Part shown: positions 49,276 to 57,560 of the stretch, one piece after another
How the letters are laid out: the number at the start of each line of letters is the position of its first letter
Position numbering within the stretch: position 1 is the stretch's first letter
NCBI GenBank assembly: GCA_958369225.1
Contig: CATXID010000004.1
Coordinates: forward strand, 1-64,000
DNA length: 64,000 nt
Direction: 5' to 3'
From: an uncultured Collinsella sp.
GTDB lineage: Bacteria > Actinomycetota > Coriobacteriia > Coriobacteriales > Coriobacteriaceae
The notes under the pieces: model-generated
Seen by the model: only the letters and a program-made list of their open reading frames with translations
Told to the model about the DNA's origin: nothing
Databases searched by the model: none
Position numbers and translations under genes: made by a program

Positions 49276-49318
49276 GCCGGGCAGTTGCGCTACCTGCAAC
49301 TGCCCGGCTTTCTTTTTG
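49276..49318. terminator. Strong terminator between convergent rsfS and dinB
   Basis: GCCGGGCAGTTGC (49276-49288) and GCAACTGCCCGGC (49296-49308) form a perfect 13-bp stem, followed by TTTCTTTTT on the plus strand. Confidence 0.9.
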
Positions 49319-49331
49319 CCCAAAACGCAAA

Positions 49332-50588
49332 TCATTGGGAGGAGAAGCGGGATTGGCGGCCGAAGGATAGGGCGGTGTCGCCGAATTTGTCTCGGACGGC
49401 GTCGATGGCGACGGAGAGGTCGCGGCGGTCGCTAGATTGGGCTCCGCGGTCATCGATCTCGCAGAACAGGTCGGTCTGGATACCGCCTTGGTGGTTGAAG
49501 TCGCTCATGCCGATACCCGCCAGACGCACGTGCATGCCTTCTTGCCAGATATTGTCGAGCAGCTCGAGCGCTACGGCCACAAAGATATTTTCGTCATCGG
49601 TGGGGTGGGGCAAGCGGCGCTGTGCCGTGCGTCCGCTGCCGTAAGAGTATTTGAGCTTGAGCGTGACGGTTCCGCCCGTCAGCTCCTGACGGCGCAGGCG
49701 GCGCCCGACCGACTCGCCGAGCAGCGCGATCGCCGCCTCGATATCCCCACGCTCAGTCAAATCCTTCGCAAAGGTGCGCTCGTTGCTCACCGATTTAACT
49801 TCACGTTCCTCATCCAAGCTGGTGACCTCGGATACTTCGAGCCCCAAAGCACGTTGACGCATGCGCTCGCCATTTACGCCAAAGATTGCAGCCAGGGTGG
49901 ACTCTGGCGCGCGTGAAAGCTCGCCGAGCGTATAGATGCGCATGCGACGCAGCCGCTCCTCGGCCGAACGCCCGATGCCGCTCATGGCAGATACCGGCAG
50001 CGCGGCCAAAAACCGCTGTTCCGTACCGGGGCGAACAATAGTCAGACCAAACGGCTTGTCGCGCTCGCTTGCGATTTTGGCCACTGTTTTGTTGCAGCCT
50101 ACGCCAATGGAGCAGGTCACTCCCAGCTCTGCCACGCGGTCGCTGATACGCCGCGCAACCAGCAGCGGGTCTTCGGGTGCAAAGCGGCCTGGCGTGATAT
50201 CGATAAAGGCCTCGTCGATGGATACACGCTCCACGCGCGGTGTCTCATCGGCGAGAATCGCCATGACCTGCGTGCTCACCTCACGGTAGCGATCAAAGTG
50301 TCCGTGCGTCCAAATGGCCTGCGGGCACAGGCGCCGCGCCTCGGCCGAGGGCATGGCAGAATGCACGCCAAAGCGACGCGCCTCGTACGAACACGTGGAC
50401 ACGACGCCGCGTGACTCGGCGTCTCCGCCAACGATGAGCGGCTTTCCGCGCCATTCGGGATGATCGAGCATCTCCACGCTCGCAAAAAACGCATCGAGGT
50501 CCATGAGGCCCACCGCCGGACCCGTCCAGGGAGGCGGCGTGACGCCCATGGCATCCTCATAACCGTATGTATGTTCGCGTCTTTCCAT
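49332..50588 (-). CDS. dinB: DNA polymerase IV (Y-family, DinB)
   Basis: The 418-residue protein has LMDLDAFFASVEMLDHPEWR and GKPLIVGG at the start, the catalytic Asp-Glu in VSIDEAFIDITP, CSIGVGCNKTVAKIASERDK, and a little-finger domain towards the C-terminus. It performs error-prone bypass of lesions. The -10-like TATACT on the minus strand ends 6 bases before the ATG, with no ribosome binding site between, so initiation may be leaderless. No LexA box was found near the start. Confidence 0.94.
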   Translation of the reverse strand: MERREHTYGYEDAMGVTPPPWTGPAVGLMDLDAFFASVEMLDHPEWRGKPLIVGGDAESRGVVSTCSYEARRFGVHSAMPSAEARRLCPQAIWTHGHFDRYREVSTQVMAILADETPRVERVSIDEAFIDITPGRFAPEDPLLVARRISDRVAELGVTCSIGVGCNKTVAKIASERDKPFGLTIVRPGTEQRFLAALPVSAMSGIGRSAEERLRRMRIYTLGELSRAPESTLAAIFGVNGERMRQRALGLEVSEVTSLDEEREVKSVSNERTFAKDLTERGDIEAAIALLGESVGRRLRRQELTGGTVTLKLKYSYGSGRTAQRRLPHPTDDENIFVAVALELLDNIWQEGMHVRLAGIGMSDFNHQGGIQTDLFCEIDDRGAQSSDRRDLSVAIDAVRDKFGDTALSFGRQSRFSSQ

Positions 50589-50704
50589 GTCATGAGTATA
50601 CCGCGCAGCTCATGTGGGGTGCGTGTATGTGCTTGCAAATCGCGAATTCTTGTCTAAGATATGGATTTGCCCTCGACTACACCGAAGAAGTTGGTCTCAC
50701 GGAC

Positions 50705-50733
50705 TTCACCTGCCCGCGTCGATGGCGTATTAT
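50705..50733 (+). promoter_or_regulatory. Promoter of rpsP
   Basis: TTCACC (50705-50710), 17-base spacer, TATTAT (50728-50733), about 57 bases before the TTG start. Confidence 0.55.
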
Positions 50734-50789
50734 GTTCAACTGTTTGTTTGTAGTTGCAGCCTAAAGCTGCTTGGTTGGAGGAGTTTCCT

Positions 50790-51131
50790 TTGGCAGTCAA
50801 GATTCGCCTTGCTCGTCACGGCGCTAAGAAGCGTCCGTACTACCGTGTCGTCGTCGCCGATTCCCGCGCCCCGCGTGACGGTCGTATCATCGAGGAGGTT
50901 GGCCGCTACAACCCGATGACCGCCCCCAAGACCATCAACCTCGACCTCGAGAAGATTGCCGACTGGCAGTCCAAGGGCGCTCAGCTCACCGACGCCGTCG
51001 CCGCTCTGGTCAAGGCCGCTAACGAGGGCGAGAAGACCGAGACCGTCGTCAAGAAGTCCAAGAAGCAGCTCGCCAAAGAGGCCGAGGCCGCTAAGGCTGC
51101 CGCTGAGGCCGCTGAGGGCGCCGAGGAGTAA
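50790..51131 (+). CDS. rpsP: 30S ribosomal protein S16
   Basis: A TTG at 50790, with GGAGGAG upstream, starts a 113-residue protein: [20 protein letters not shown] and [20 protein letters not shown] are the S16 signature. The typical length is about 80-90; the extra C-terminus is a Lys/Glu/Ala-rich tail ([20 protein letters not shown]). It heads the rpsP-khpA-rimM-trmD-lepB operon. Confidence 0.96.
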   Translation: MAVKIRLARHGAKKRPYYRVVVADSRAPRDGRIIEEVGRYNPMTAPKTINLDLEKIADWQSKGAQLTDAVAALVKAANEGEKTETVVKKSKKQLAKEAEAAKAAAEAAEGAEE

Positions 51132-51134
51132 ATC

Positions 51135-51419
51135 GTGCCTGAGGTTGACGCTGCACAGCTCGAGGGTGAGGCAATGCTCTCAGATCGCATCGCCGATCTC
51201 GTCGAATATCTCGTTGTTCAGATCGTCGACGACCCGGATTCCGTGAGCCTCGAAGTCATCGATGGCGACGACGCCTCTACGATTGAGGTCTCGGTTGCCG
51301 AGGATGACGTCGCTAAGGTCATCGGCCGTCGTGGCCGTACCATCAAGGCCATTCGCACGCTCGCCCGTGCACTGGCCGCTCGCCTCGACACTGCTGTCGA
51401 GGTAGAGGTTCTGGGCTAG
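51135..51419 (+). CDS. khpA: KH-domain RNA-binding protein KhpA
   Basis: A GTG at 51135, 3 bases after rpsP, begins a 94-residue protein. The KH core has VAEDDVAKVIGRRGRTIKAI, with the GxxG loop, and ends TAVEVEVLG. KhpA binds RNA, usually with KhpB, and influences cell size in Gram-positives. Its place between rpsP and rimM is highly conserved. Confidence 0.93.
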   Translation: MPEVDAAQLEGEAMLSDRIADLVEYLVVQIVDDPDSVSLEVIDGDDASTIEVSVAEDDVAKVIGRRGRTIKAIRTLARALAARLDTAVEVEVLG

Positions 51420-51423
51420 GACC

Positions 51424-51945
51424 TTGAGGTCCCAGTACAAAAACATCGCCCGTGTGGTCAAGCCGCACGGAAGGAAGGGGGAGGTCCTCGCGCAGCCGCT
51501 GCGGGGGCTTCCTTCTGTATTGAAGCCGGGTATGCGCGTCGCTTTGACGCCACCGGCGCTCAAGCGCGACCGTTTTTGCACGGTCGTGTCCGTCACCAAT
51601 ACGGGCGATGGCGATCTGGTCTCGTTTGAGGGCATAGATGACTTGACGGCCGCTGAGGGCATCACCGGATGCTATGTGCTGGCCAATCGTGACGACTTTG
51701 AGCTCGATTCGCTCGACGCCGCCTATACCGACCTCATGGGTCGCGAGGTGGTCGATGAGCGCTTTGGTTCGCTCGGCACGATTGTCGAGATCATGTCGAC
51801 GCCCGCCAACGATGTTTGGGCTGTCGAGGGCGATCGGTACGGCGAGGTGCTGATTCCCGTGATCGAGCAGGTTGTGCTCGATCTTCCCGACACAGGAGCA
51901 ATTTCCGTCCACGTTATGGACGGCTTGATCGATATGGACAAGTAG
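51424..51945 (+). CDS. rimM: Ribosome maturation factor RimM
   Basis: A TTG at 51424 begins a 173-residue protein: NIARVVKPHGRKGEVLAQPL is the RimM N-terminal signature (PHGxxGEV), and a PRC-barrel domain follows (YTDLMGREVVDERFGSLGTI and PVIEQVVLDLP). RimM helps assemble the 30S head near S19. trmD starts 10 bases later. Confidence 0.94.
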   Translation: MRSQYKNIARVVKPHGRKGEVLAQPLRGLPSVLKPGMRVALTPPALKRDRFCTVVSVTNTGDGDLVSFEGIDDLTAAEGITGCYVLANRDDFELDSLDAAYTDLMGREVVDERFGSLGTIVEIMSTPANDVWAVEGDRYGEVLIPVIEQVVLDLPDTGAISVHVMDGLIDMDK

Positions 51946-51955
51946 GGAGGACAGC

Positions 51956-52714
51956 ATGCTGATTGAGACCCTTTCGGTCTTTCCCGAGATGTTTGAGCCC
52001 GTCATGTCCACGTCGATTTTGGGCCGCGCCCGCAAGGCCGGCCTTTTTGATTTTAAGGCGTATAACCTGCGCGACTGGACGCACGACCGCCATCGTACCG
52101 TCGATGACGAGCCGTATGGCGGCGGGCAGGGCATGCTCATGAAGGTCGAGCCCATTGCCGAGGCAATCGAGGCTATCAGCTCCGAGGGCCCCAAGCCCAC
52201 CGTGGTGTTCTTCACCCCCTGCGGCGAGCCCTTTACGCAGCATGTTGCCGAGCGCCTGCTCAATAGCGAGCGCCTGCTGTTTGTGTGCAGCCGTTACGAG
52301 GGTGTCGACGAGCGCGCATATGCGTATGCCGATGAGCGTCTTTCGATTGGCGACTACGTGCTTACGGGCGGCGAGCTGCCCGCTATGGTCGTGGCCGATG
52401 CCGTCGTACGGCTCATTCCCGGAGCCTTGGGCGACGAGATGAGCAACGTGGACGAGTCCTTTTCGACCGCTGAGGACGGTGGCCTGCTCGAGTACGCGCA
52501 GTACACCCGCCCTGCCGAGTTCAATGGCGAGGGCGTGCCTCCGGTGCTCGTAAGCGGCGACCACGCCAAGGTCGATGCCTGGCGTCGCAAAAACGCCATC
52601 GAGCGTACCTGTCGTTGGCGTCCCGATCTTATCGAGACGGCACGCCTTACGGCCGAGGAGCGCGCGTACGCGCAGGAGATCCTGGACGCTTCGTATTCGC
52701 AGAGCGAGGAGTGA
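51956..52714 (+). CDS. trmD: tRNA (guanine-N1)-methyltransferase TrmD
   Basis: The 252-residue protein carries the SPOUT-fold features: METLSVFPEMFEPV-type start (IETLSVFPEMFEPVMSTSIL), DDEPYGGGQGMLMKVEP and the knot region CSRYEGVDERA, SIGDYVLTGGELPAMVVADA. It methylates G37 of tRNAs to prevent frameshifting. It is preceded by GGGAGGA and ends 2 bases before lepB. Confidence 0.96.
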   Translation: MLIETLSVFPEMFEPVMSTSILGRARKAGLFDFKAYNLRDWTHDRHRTVDDEPYGGGQGMLMKVEPIAEAIEAISSEGPKPTVVFFTPCGEPFTQHVAERLLNSERLLFVCSRYEGVDERAYAYADERLSIGDYVLTGGELPAMVVADAVVRLIPGALGDEMSNVDESFSTAEDGGLLEYAQYTRPAEFNGEGVPPVLVSGDHAKVDAWRRKNAIERTCRWRPDLIETARLTAEERAYAQEILDASYSQSEE

Positions 52715-52716
52715 GA

Positions 52717-53280
52717 ATGGTCCCATCGCAGCATTCCGTGCTAAAGGGTGCATTTGAGTGGGTCGTGGTTGTCGCAATCGCACTGGTCGCCACCTTCTTG
52801 ATTCGCTCGTTTGTGGTCGAACCCTTTGTGGTGCCTACCGGTTCCATGGAGTCCACGATCGAGATCGGAGACCAGATTCTGGCGCAGAAGGTGACGCTCG
52901 AACTCGGACAGCCCGTCAAGCAAGGCGATATCGTGGTGTTCCACAACCCCGATGCCACGTCCGAGCATGACGTGCTGGTAAAGCGCGTCATCGCCACGGC
53001 CGGCCAGACGGTCGACCTTCAGGACGGCAAGGTCGTCGTCGACGGCCAGGCGCTCGACGAAGACTATACGACCGGCATGAGCTGGCCGCTTTCGGTCCAA
53101 GCCCCCGGCGCTCAGGTGAGTTATCCCTACACCGTCCCTGACGACTGTGTGTGGGTGATGGGCGACAACCGCGAGAACTCTGCTGACTCCCGCTACTTTG
53201 GCCCGGTCGACCGCTCCGACTTGATCGCCGTTGCACTTGTGCGCTACTGGCCGCTCAACCGTATCGGCGCTATCGACTAA
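52717..53280 (+). CDS. lepB: Signal peptidase I
   Basis: From the ATG at 52717 the protein is 187 residues. One N-terminal membrane helix (EWVVVVAIALVATFLIRSFV) leads to the catalytic Ser43 in PTGSMEST and Lys89 in VLVKRVIATAG, and MGDNRENSADSRYFGPV is the C-terminal box. It cleaves signal peptides of exported proteins on the outer face of the membrane. It follows trmD directly. Confidence 0.95.
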   Translation: MVPSQHSVLKGAFEWVVVVAIALVATFLIRSFVVEPFVVPTGSMESTIEIGDQILAQKVTLELGQPVKQGDIVVFHNPDATSEHDVLVKRVIATAGQTVDLQDGKVVVDGQALDEDYTTGMSWPLSVQAPGAQVSYPYTVPDDCVWVMGDNRENSADSRYFGPVDRSDLIAVALVRYWPLNRIGAID

Positions 53281-53339
53281 AAACCGCTATAGTACAGTAC
53301 CTAACCGTGTAATCGTTTCGACGAGGGGATATTAGAGGC

Positions 53340-54251
53340 ATGAACGCTTCATCGCTTTCCTTCCAAGACATCATCCTGCGCCTCCAGCAGTACTGGGGCG
53401 AGCAGGGCTGCGTCATTATGCAGCCCTATGACTCCGAGGTCGGTGCCGGTACCTTCCATACCGCGACCACGCTGCGCTCGCTCGGTCCCGCCGAGTGGCG
53501 CACCTGCTATGCGCAGCCCTGCCGCCGTCCCGCCGACGGCCGCTACGGCGAGAACCCCAACCGCATGCAGCACTACTATCAGTTCCAGGTTCTCATCAAG
53601 CCCTCACCGGTCAACGCCCAGGAGCTCTACCTGGGTTCGCTGGCCGCCATTGGCCTGGACCCCAACGACCATGACGTCCGCTTTGTCGAGGACGACTGGG
53701 AGAGCCCGACGCTCGGTGCCTGGGGCCTTGGCTGGGAGGTCTGGCTCAATGGCATGGAGGTCACGCAGTTTACGTACTTCCAGCAGGTGGGCGGTATCGA
53801 GGTCGACCCCGTGCCCGTCGAGATCACCTATGGCCTGGAGCGCATCGCCATGTACGCCCAGGGCGTCAACTCGGTCTATGACCTGGTGTGGAGCTACCTG
53901 CCCGACGGCACGCCCATGACCTACGGCGACGTGTTCCTGGAGAACGAGCGCGAGTTCAGCGCTTACAACTTTGAGGTCGCCAACGTCGAGATGATGCGTC
54001 AGAAGTTTGACGACTACGAGGCCGAGTGCCACTCCTGCCTGGAGCGCAAGCTGCCGCTGCCGGCATATGACTGCGTCATGAAGTGCAGCCATGCCTTCAA
54101 CCTGCTCGATGCCCGCGGTGCGCTGTCCGCAGTCGAGCGCGCCAACTACATCCTGCGCGTCCGCGCCGTCGCCAAGGCGTGCTGCGAGGCCTATATGGCC
54201 GAGGTCGCCGGAATCAACGAGAATGCCGATCAGGAAGGCGAGGTGGCGTAA
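53340..54251 (+). CDS. glyQ: Glycyl-tRNA synthetase alpha subunit
   Basis: The 303-residue protein begins [20 protein letters not shown] and includes [20 protein letters not shown], [24 protein letters not shown] sequence ([20 protein letters not shown]) and [20 protein letters not shown]. It is the catalytic subunit of the bacterial alpha2-beta2 enzyme. Its stop is 3 bases from glyS, so the subunits are made together. The 59-base gap from lepB shows no T-box. Confidence 0.97.
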   Translation: MNASSLSFQDIILRLQQYWGEQGCVIMQPYDSEVGAGTFHTATTLRSLGPAEWRTCYAQPCRRPADGRYGENPNRMQHYYQFQVLIKPSPVNAQELYLGSLAAIGLDPNDHDVRFVEDDWESPTLGAWGLGWEVWLNGMEVTQFTYFQQVGGIEVDPVPVEITYGLERIAMYAQGVNSVYDLVWSYLPDGTPMTYGDVFLENEREFSAYNFEVANVEMMRQKFDDYEAECHSCLERKLPLPAYDCVMKCSHAFNLLDARGALSAVERANYILRVRAVAKACCEAYMAEVAGINENADQEGEVA

Positions 54252-54254
54252 GCC

Positions 54255-56351
54255 ATGGCAGACGCTAAGGATTTCCTGTTTGAGATCGGTACGGAGGAAA
54301 TGCCCTCCGCACCGCTGAACAATGCCGTCAAACAGCTCGGTACTATGATTGCCAAGGGTCTCGACGAGGCCGGTCTGGCCCACGGCGAGGTCCGCGTGAT
54401 CTCGAGCCCGCGTCGCCTGGCTGCGCTCGTTGCCGACGTCGCCACTGCGACCGATGAGGTTCACGAGGTCAAGCGCGGCCCCGCGGCCAACATCGCCTTC
54501 GACGCTGACGGTAACGCCACCAAGGCCGCCCAGGGCTTCGCCCGCAAGTGCGGTGTGGCTGCCGAGGATCTGGTCCGTCGCGAGGACACCGACGGACGCG
54601 AGTACGTCTTTGCCGAGAAGAACATTCCTTCCGCCCCGGCCACCCCGATCCTGACGGCCCTGTGCGAGAAGACCATCGCCGGCCTGCAGTGGCCCAACTA
54701 CCGCTCCCAGCGCTGGGGCCACGAGCACGCGACGTTCGTGCGTCCGGTCCGTTGGATCTGCTGCCTTCTGGGCGAGGACGTCGTGCCCGTGTCGTTTGCC
54801 GACGTGACGAGCGGCAACACCACGCGCGGCCATCGCGTCCTGGGCCCCGGTGACCATGTGGTCGCCAGCCCCAACGTCTACGAGCAGGTGCTCGAGGACG
54901 CCGGCGTGCTTTCTGCCGAGCGCCGTCGTGAGGCCATCCTTGCCGGTATTGCCGAGGTCGAGGCTGCGCGCCCCGGCTGCCACGTCGATACGCCCAAGAA
55001 GGTCTTTGAGGAAGTCATCAACCTCTGCGAGTGGCCGACGGTGCTCGTCGGTACCTTCGATGAGGAGTTCCTCAAGGTCCCGCACGAGATCATCTGCGAG
55101 TCTATGCTCACCAACCAGCGCTACTTCCCGATTTATGACGGCGAAGGCAAGCTGACGCGTGAGTTCGTAATCGTCTCCAACAGCAAGCCCGAGAATGCCG
55201 AGCGCGTGATCGACGGCAACGAGCGTGTCGTGCGCGCCCGCCTGGACGACGCCAAGTTCTTCTACGAGGAGGATCTGAAGATCTCCCTCGACGAGTTCCG
55301 TGAGCGCCTGGCCAAGGTCGCCTTCCAGGAGAAGCTCGGCAGCGTGCTCGCCAAGTCCGAGCGTATTGAGCAGCTCGCGCTCGCTATTGCCCGCGAGGCT
55401 CACCTGGGTGCCCATCTGGCCGCTGATGCCGGCCGCGCCGCACATCTGTGCAAGGCCGACCTGGTGTCCAACGCCGTCGTCGAGTTCACGAGCCAGCAGG
55501 GCGTGATGGGAGGTTATTATGCCTCCGCGATGGGGGAGAACGACGAGGTCGCCCACGCCATTCGCGATCATTATCGTCCCCGCTTTGCCGGCGATGAGCT
55601 GCCCGAGGGCACCGCTGGCTGCATCGTGGCCTGCGCCGACAAGCTCGATACCATTGCCGGTATTTTTTCCATCGGCGAGCCCCCGACCGGCTCCTCCGAC
55701 CCGTACGCGCTGCGTCGTGCCGCCATCGGCATCATCAACATCCTGCGCGACCGTCTGCCGATCGACCCCACGTCGCTCATTGGCTTTGCGCTCGAGCTCT
55801 ATAGCGAGCAGGGCATTGAGTTTGACGCCGCCGAGGTTGCCCAGCAGGTCCGCGACTTCTTCCACGGTCGTCTGGTGAGCATGGCCCGTGACGAGAAGAT
55901 CCCGGCCGACACCGTTGCCGCCGTCTCCGCGGTGCACATCATCGCCCCGTCGGTCTTCTTCGCCCGCTGTGCCGCCCTCGACGAGGCCCGCAAGAACGAT
56001 GCCGAGACCTTCGACAACCTGGCCACCGCCTATGCCCGCGCCGCGCATATCTCCAAGCCCGAGCTGGGTGCGGAGTACGACCGCAGCCTGATGGGCGAGG
56101 TCGAGCTTGCGCTTGCCGACGCCTCCGAGGCCGCTCAGACCGCCGTCGATGTCGCCCTTGCTGCCGAGGATTACCCTGCCGCGTTTGCCGCTCTGGCCGC
56201 CCTGCGTGCCCCCATCGACCGTTTCTTTGACGAGGTTATGGTCATGGACAAGGACGAGCAGCTCCGCGATAATCGCCTTAAGCTGCTCAACCGCTTCGAG
56301 GCCGTATTCTCCGGCATCGCCAACATTGGTGAGCTTGCCCGCAAAAAGTAA
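54255..56351 (+). CDS. glyS: Glycyl-tRNA synthetase beta subunit
   Basis: The 698-residue protein begins DFLFEIGTEEMPSAPLNNAV and has RWGHEHATFVRPVRWICCLL, VPHEIICESMLTNQRYFPIY, a HD-like central domain (GVMGGYYASAMGENDEVAHA) and an anticodon-binding C-terminus with FFDEVMVMDKDEQLRDNRLK. These are the standard landmarks of GlyS, and the length is normal. Together with GlyQ it charges tRNA-Gly. Confidence 0.96.
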   Translation: MADAKDFLFEIGTEEMPSAPLNNAVKQLGTMIAKGLDEAGLAHGEVRVISSPRRLAALVADVATATDEVHEVKRGPAANIAFDADGNATKAAQGFARKCGVAAEDLVRREDTDGREYVFAEKNIPSAPATPILTALCEKTIAGLQWPNYRSQRWGHEHATFVRPVRWICCLLGEDVVPVSFADVTSGNTTRGHRVLGPGDHVVASPNVYEQVLEDAGVLSAERRREAILAGIAEVEAARPGCHVDTPKKVFEEVINLCEWPTVLVGTFDEEFLKVPHEIICESMLTNQRYFPIYDGEGKLTREFVIVSNSKPENAERVIDGNERVVRARLDDAKFFYEEDLKISLDEFRERLAKVAFQEKLGSVLAKSERIEQLALAIAREAHLGAHLAADAGRAAHLCKADLVSNAVVEFTSQQGVMGGYYASAMGENDEVAHAIRDHYRPRFAGDELPEGTAGCIVACADKLDTIAGIFSIGEPPTGSSDPYALRRAAIGIINILRDRLPIDPTSLIGFALELYSEQGIEFDAAEVAQQVRDFFHGRLVSMARDEKIPADTVAAVSAVHIIAPSVFFARCAALDEARKNDAETFDNLATAYARAAHISKPELGAEYDRSLMGEVELALADASEAAQTAVDVALAAEDYPAAFAALAALRAPIDRFFDEVMVMDKDEQLRDNRLKLLNRFEAVFSGIANIGELARKK

Positions 56352-56385
56352 GCTAGCCTGCGCATAAGCGCAAAAGGAGCCTCGC

Positions 56386-57261
56386 ATGGATTGCCCGGTC
56401 ACCGCTCGTCCCACCGTTATCGTTATCTCCGACTCGCTCGGTGATACCGCTTGTGAGGTGGTGCTTGCGGCGTCCGGGCAATTTGATGAAGGGGCTTTTC
56501 GTGTTTTACGTCTGCCTAAGGTGACCTCGGTGGAGCAGGTCAAGTCGTTTGTGGGCCCGCGAGTCGATGCCGACCATCGCGATATCGCCGTGTTCCATAC
56601 CATCGTCGACCCGGCGCTTCGTGCTCGCGTACTCGACTACTTGGGCATGCTGCACATTCGCTCGGTCGACCTGATCGGCCCGTCGCTCGCGGTGCTGTCG
56701 TCGCTTATTGGCGTGCCGCCAAAAGGAGTGGCGGGTGTGATCCATAAGACCGATGACAGGTATTTCCACCGCATCGAGGCCATGGAGTACTTTGTCGAGC
56801 ACGATGACGGGCGCGGCTGCGATGATCTGTCGGGTGCCGATATCGTGCTGCTGGGCGTGTCGCGCACATCCAAGACGCCGCTGTCGATGTATTTGGCCTA
56901 TCAGGGCTACAAGGTCGCCAACGTTCCGCTGGCGCACGGTATGGAGCCGCCCAAGTCGATTTACGAGGTCGATCCGATGCGTCTCTTCGGTCTGATTTCG
57001 ACCGTCGATGTGATTTCCGAGATTCGCGATAGCCGCCTGGGCGACGACTATGCCCGTGCCGTTGCCGGCTCCTATGCCGAGCCCGAGAGTGTACGCAGCG
57101 AGCTCGAGGAGGCTCGTGCCCTCATGAAACGTCTGGGTTGCTTTGTGGTGCGCACCGACGGCAAGGCGATCGAGGAAAGTGCCTCCGAGATCATTGCTCA
57201 CCTCGAAGAGATTCAAGAGGCAAGAGCCCGCCGTGCCGCCCTCCGCGCTCAACAGCAGTAG
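56386..57261 (+). CDS. ppsR: PPDK regulatory protein (bifunctional kinase / phosphorylase, DUF299)
   Basis: The 291-residue protein begins TVIVISDSLGDTACEVVLAA, then AVFHTIVDPALR, HKTDDRYFHRIEAMEYFVEH, and the P-loop-like ILLGVSRTSKTPLSMYLAYQG (GxSRTSKTP), all DUF299 landmarks. It switches pyruvate phosphate dikinase off and on by ADP-dependent phosphorylation of a Thr next to the catalytic His. Its substrate ppdK is the next gene, 300 bases downstream, which makes the assignment firm. It starts 34 bases after glyS, with AAAGGAG upstream. Confidence 0.94.
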   Translation: MDCPVTARPTVIVISDSLGDTACEVVLAASGQFDEGAFRVLRLPKVTSVEQVKSFVGPRVDADHRDIAVFHTIVDPALRARVLDYLGMLHIRSVDLIGPSLAVLSSLIGVPPKGVAGVIHKTDDRYFHRIEAMEYFVEHDDGRGCDDLSGADIVLLGVSRTSKTPLSMYLAYQGYKVANVPLAHGMEPPKSIYEVDPMRLFGLISTVDVISEIRDSRLGDDYARAVAGSYAEPESVRSELEEARALMKRLGCFVVRTDGKAIEESASEIIAHLEEIQEARARRAALRAQQQ

Positions 57262-57560
57262 TCCTTTCTGGGATGATTTTTCTGGGACGGTGATTAAAAT
57301 GCCCCGTCTCAAATTGACTGGTTTTGGTAAAGCGATTTAGCAAGAAACCTACATTTGACCTGCTAATTTATTGTAGTGGTATCTTCATAAGGTAACCACC
57401 TTTACCTACCGTTTACCGCAGGTTTAAGCACGTTTACCAAACCGCGCATCCTCTGCTCAAGCCCGTTTAAATCCCGCCGTATAGTTCCCTCACGGCCCGC
57501 ATCCGGCGGGTCGATTCGTTACCACGGTCGTGCGCGAGAGCGCATGGAAGGGGAAGTATC
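57262..57560 (+). promoter_or_regulatory. Leader and control region of ppdK with phased TTTAC repeats
   Basis: No gene is present. A TGGGACGG/CCGTCTCA hairpin near 57285-57312 may end the previous transcript. A possible -35 TTGACC (57355-57360) and -10 TGGTAT (57377-57382) follow. Downstream, four TTTA(C/A) boxes start at 57401, 57412, 57423 and 57433, that is every 10-11 bases on one helical face. This suggests an array of binding sites for a repressor of ppdK. GGAAGGGGAA is the ribosome binding site. Confidence 0.5.

Noticed and set aside
50560..50590. A LexA-type box near the dinB start (GAAC and GGTT on the minus strand)
   Set aside because: The half-sites have the wrong spacing and lie inside the coding region.
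53281..53339. A T-box riboswitch before glyQ
   Set aside because: The gap is only 59 bases and lacks the conserved T-box sequence.
53604..56603. A 999-codon open frame on the minus strand across glyQ and glyS
   Set aside because: It is the mirror frame of GC-rich codons in two certain genes, and its translation is low-complexity Gly/Val/Leu/Asp without motifs.
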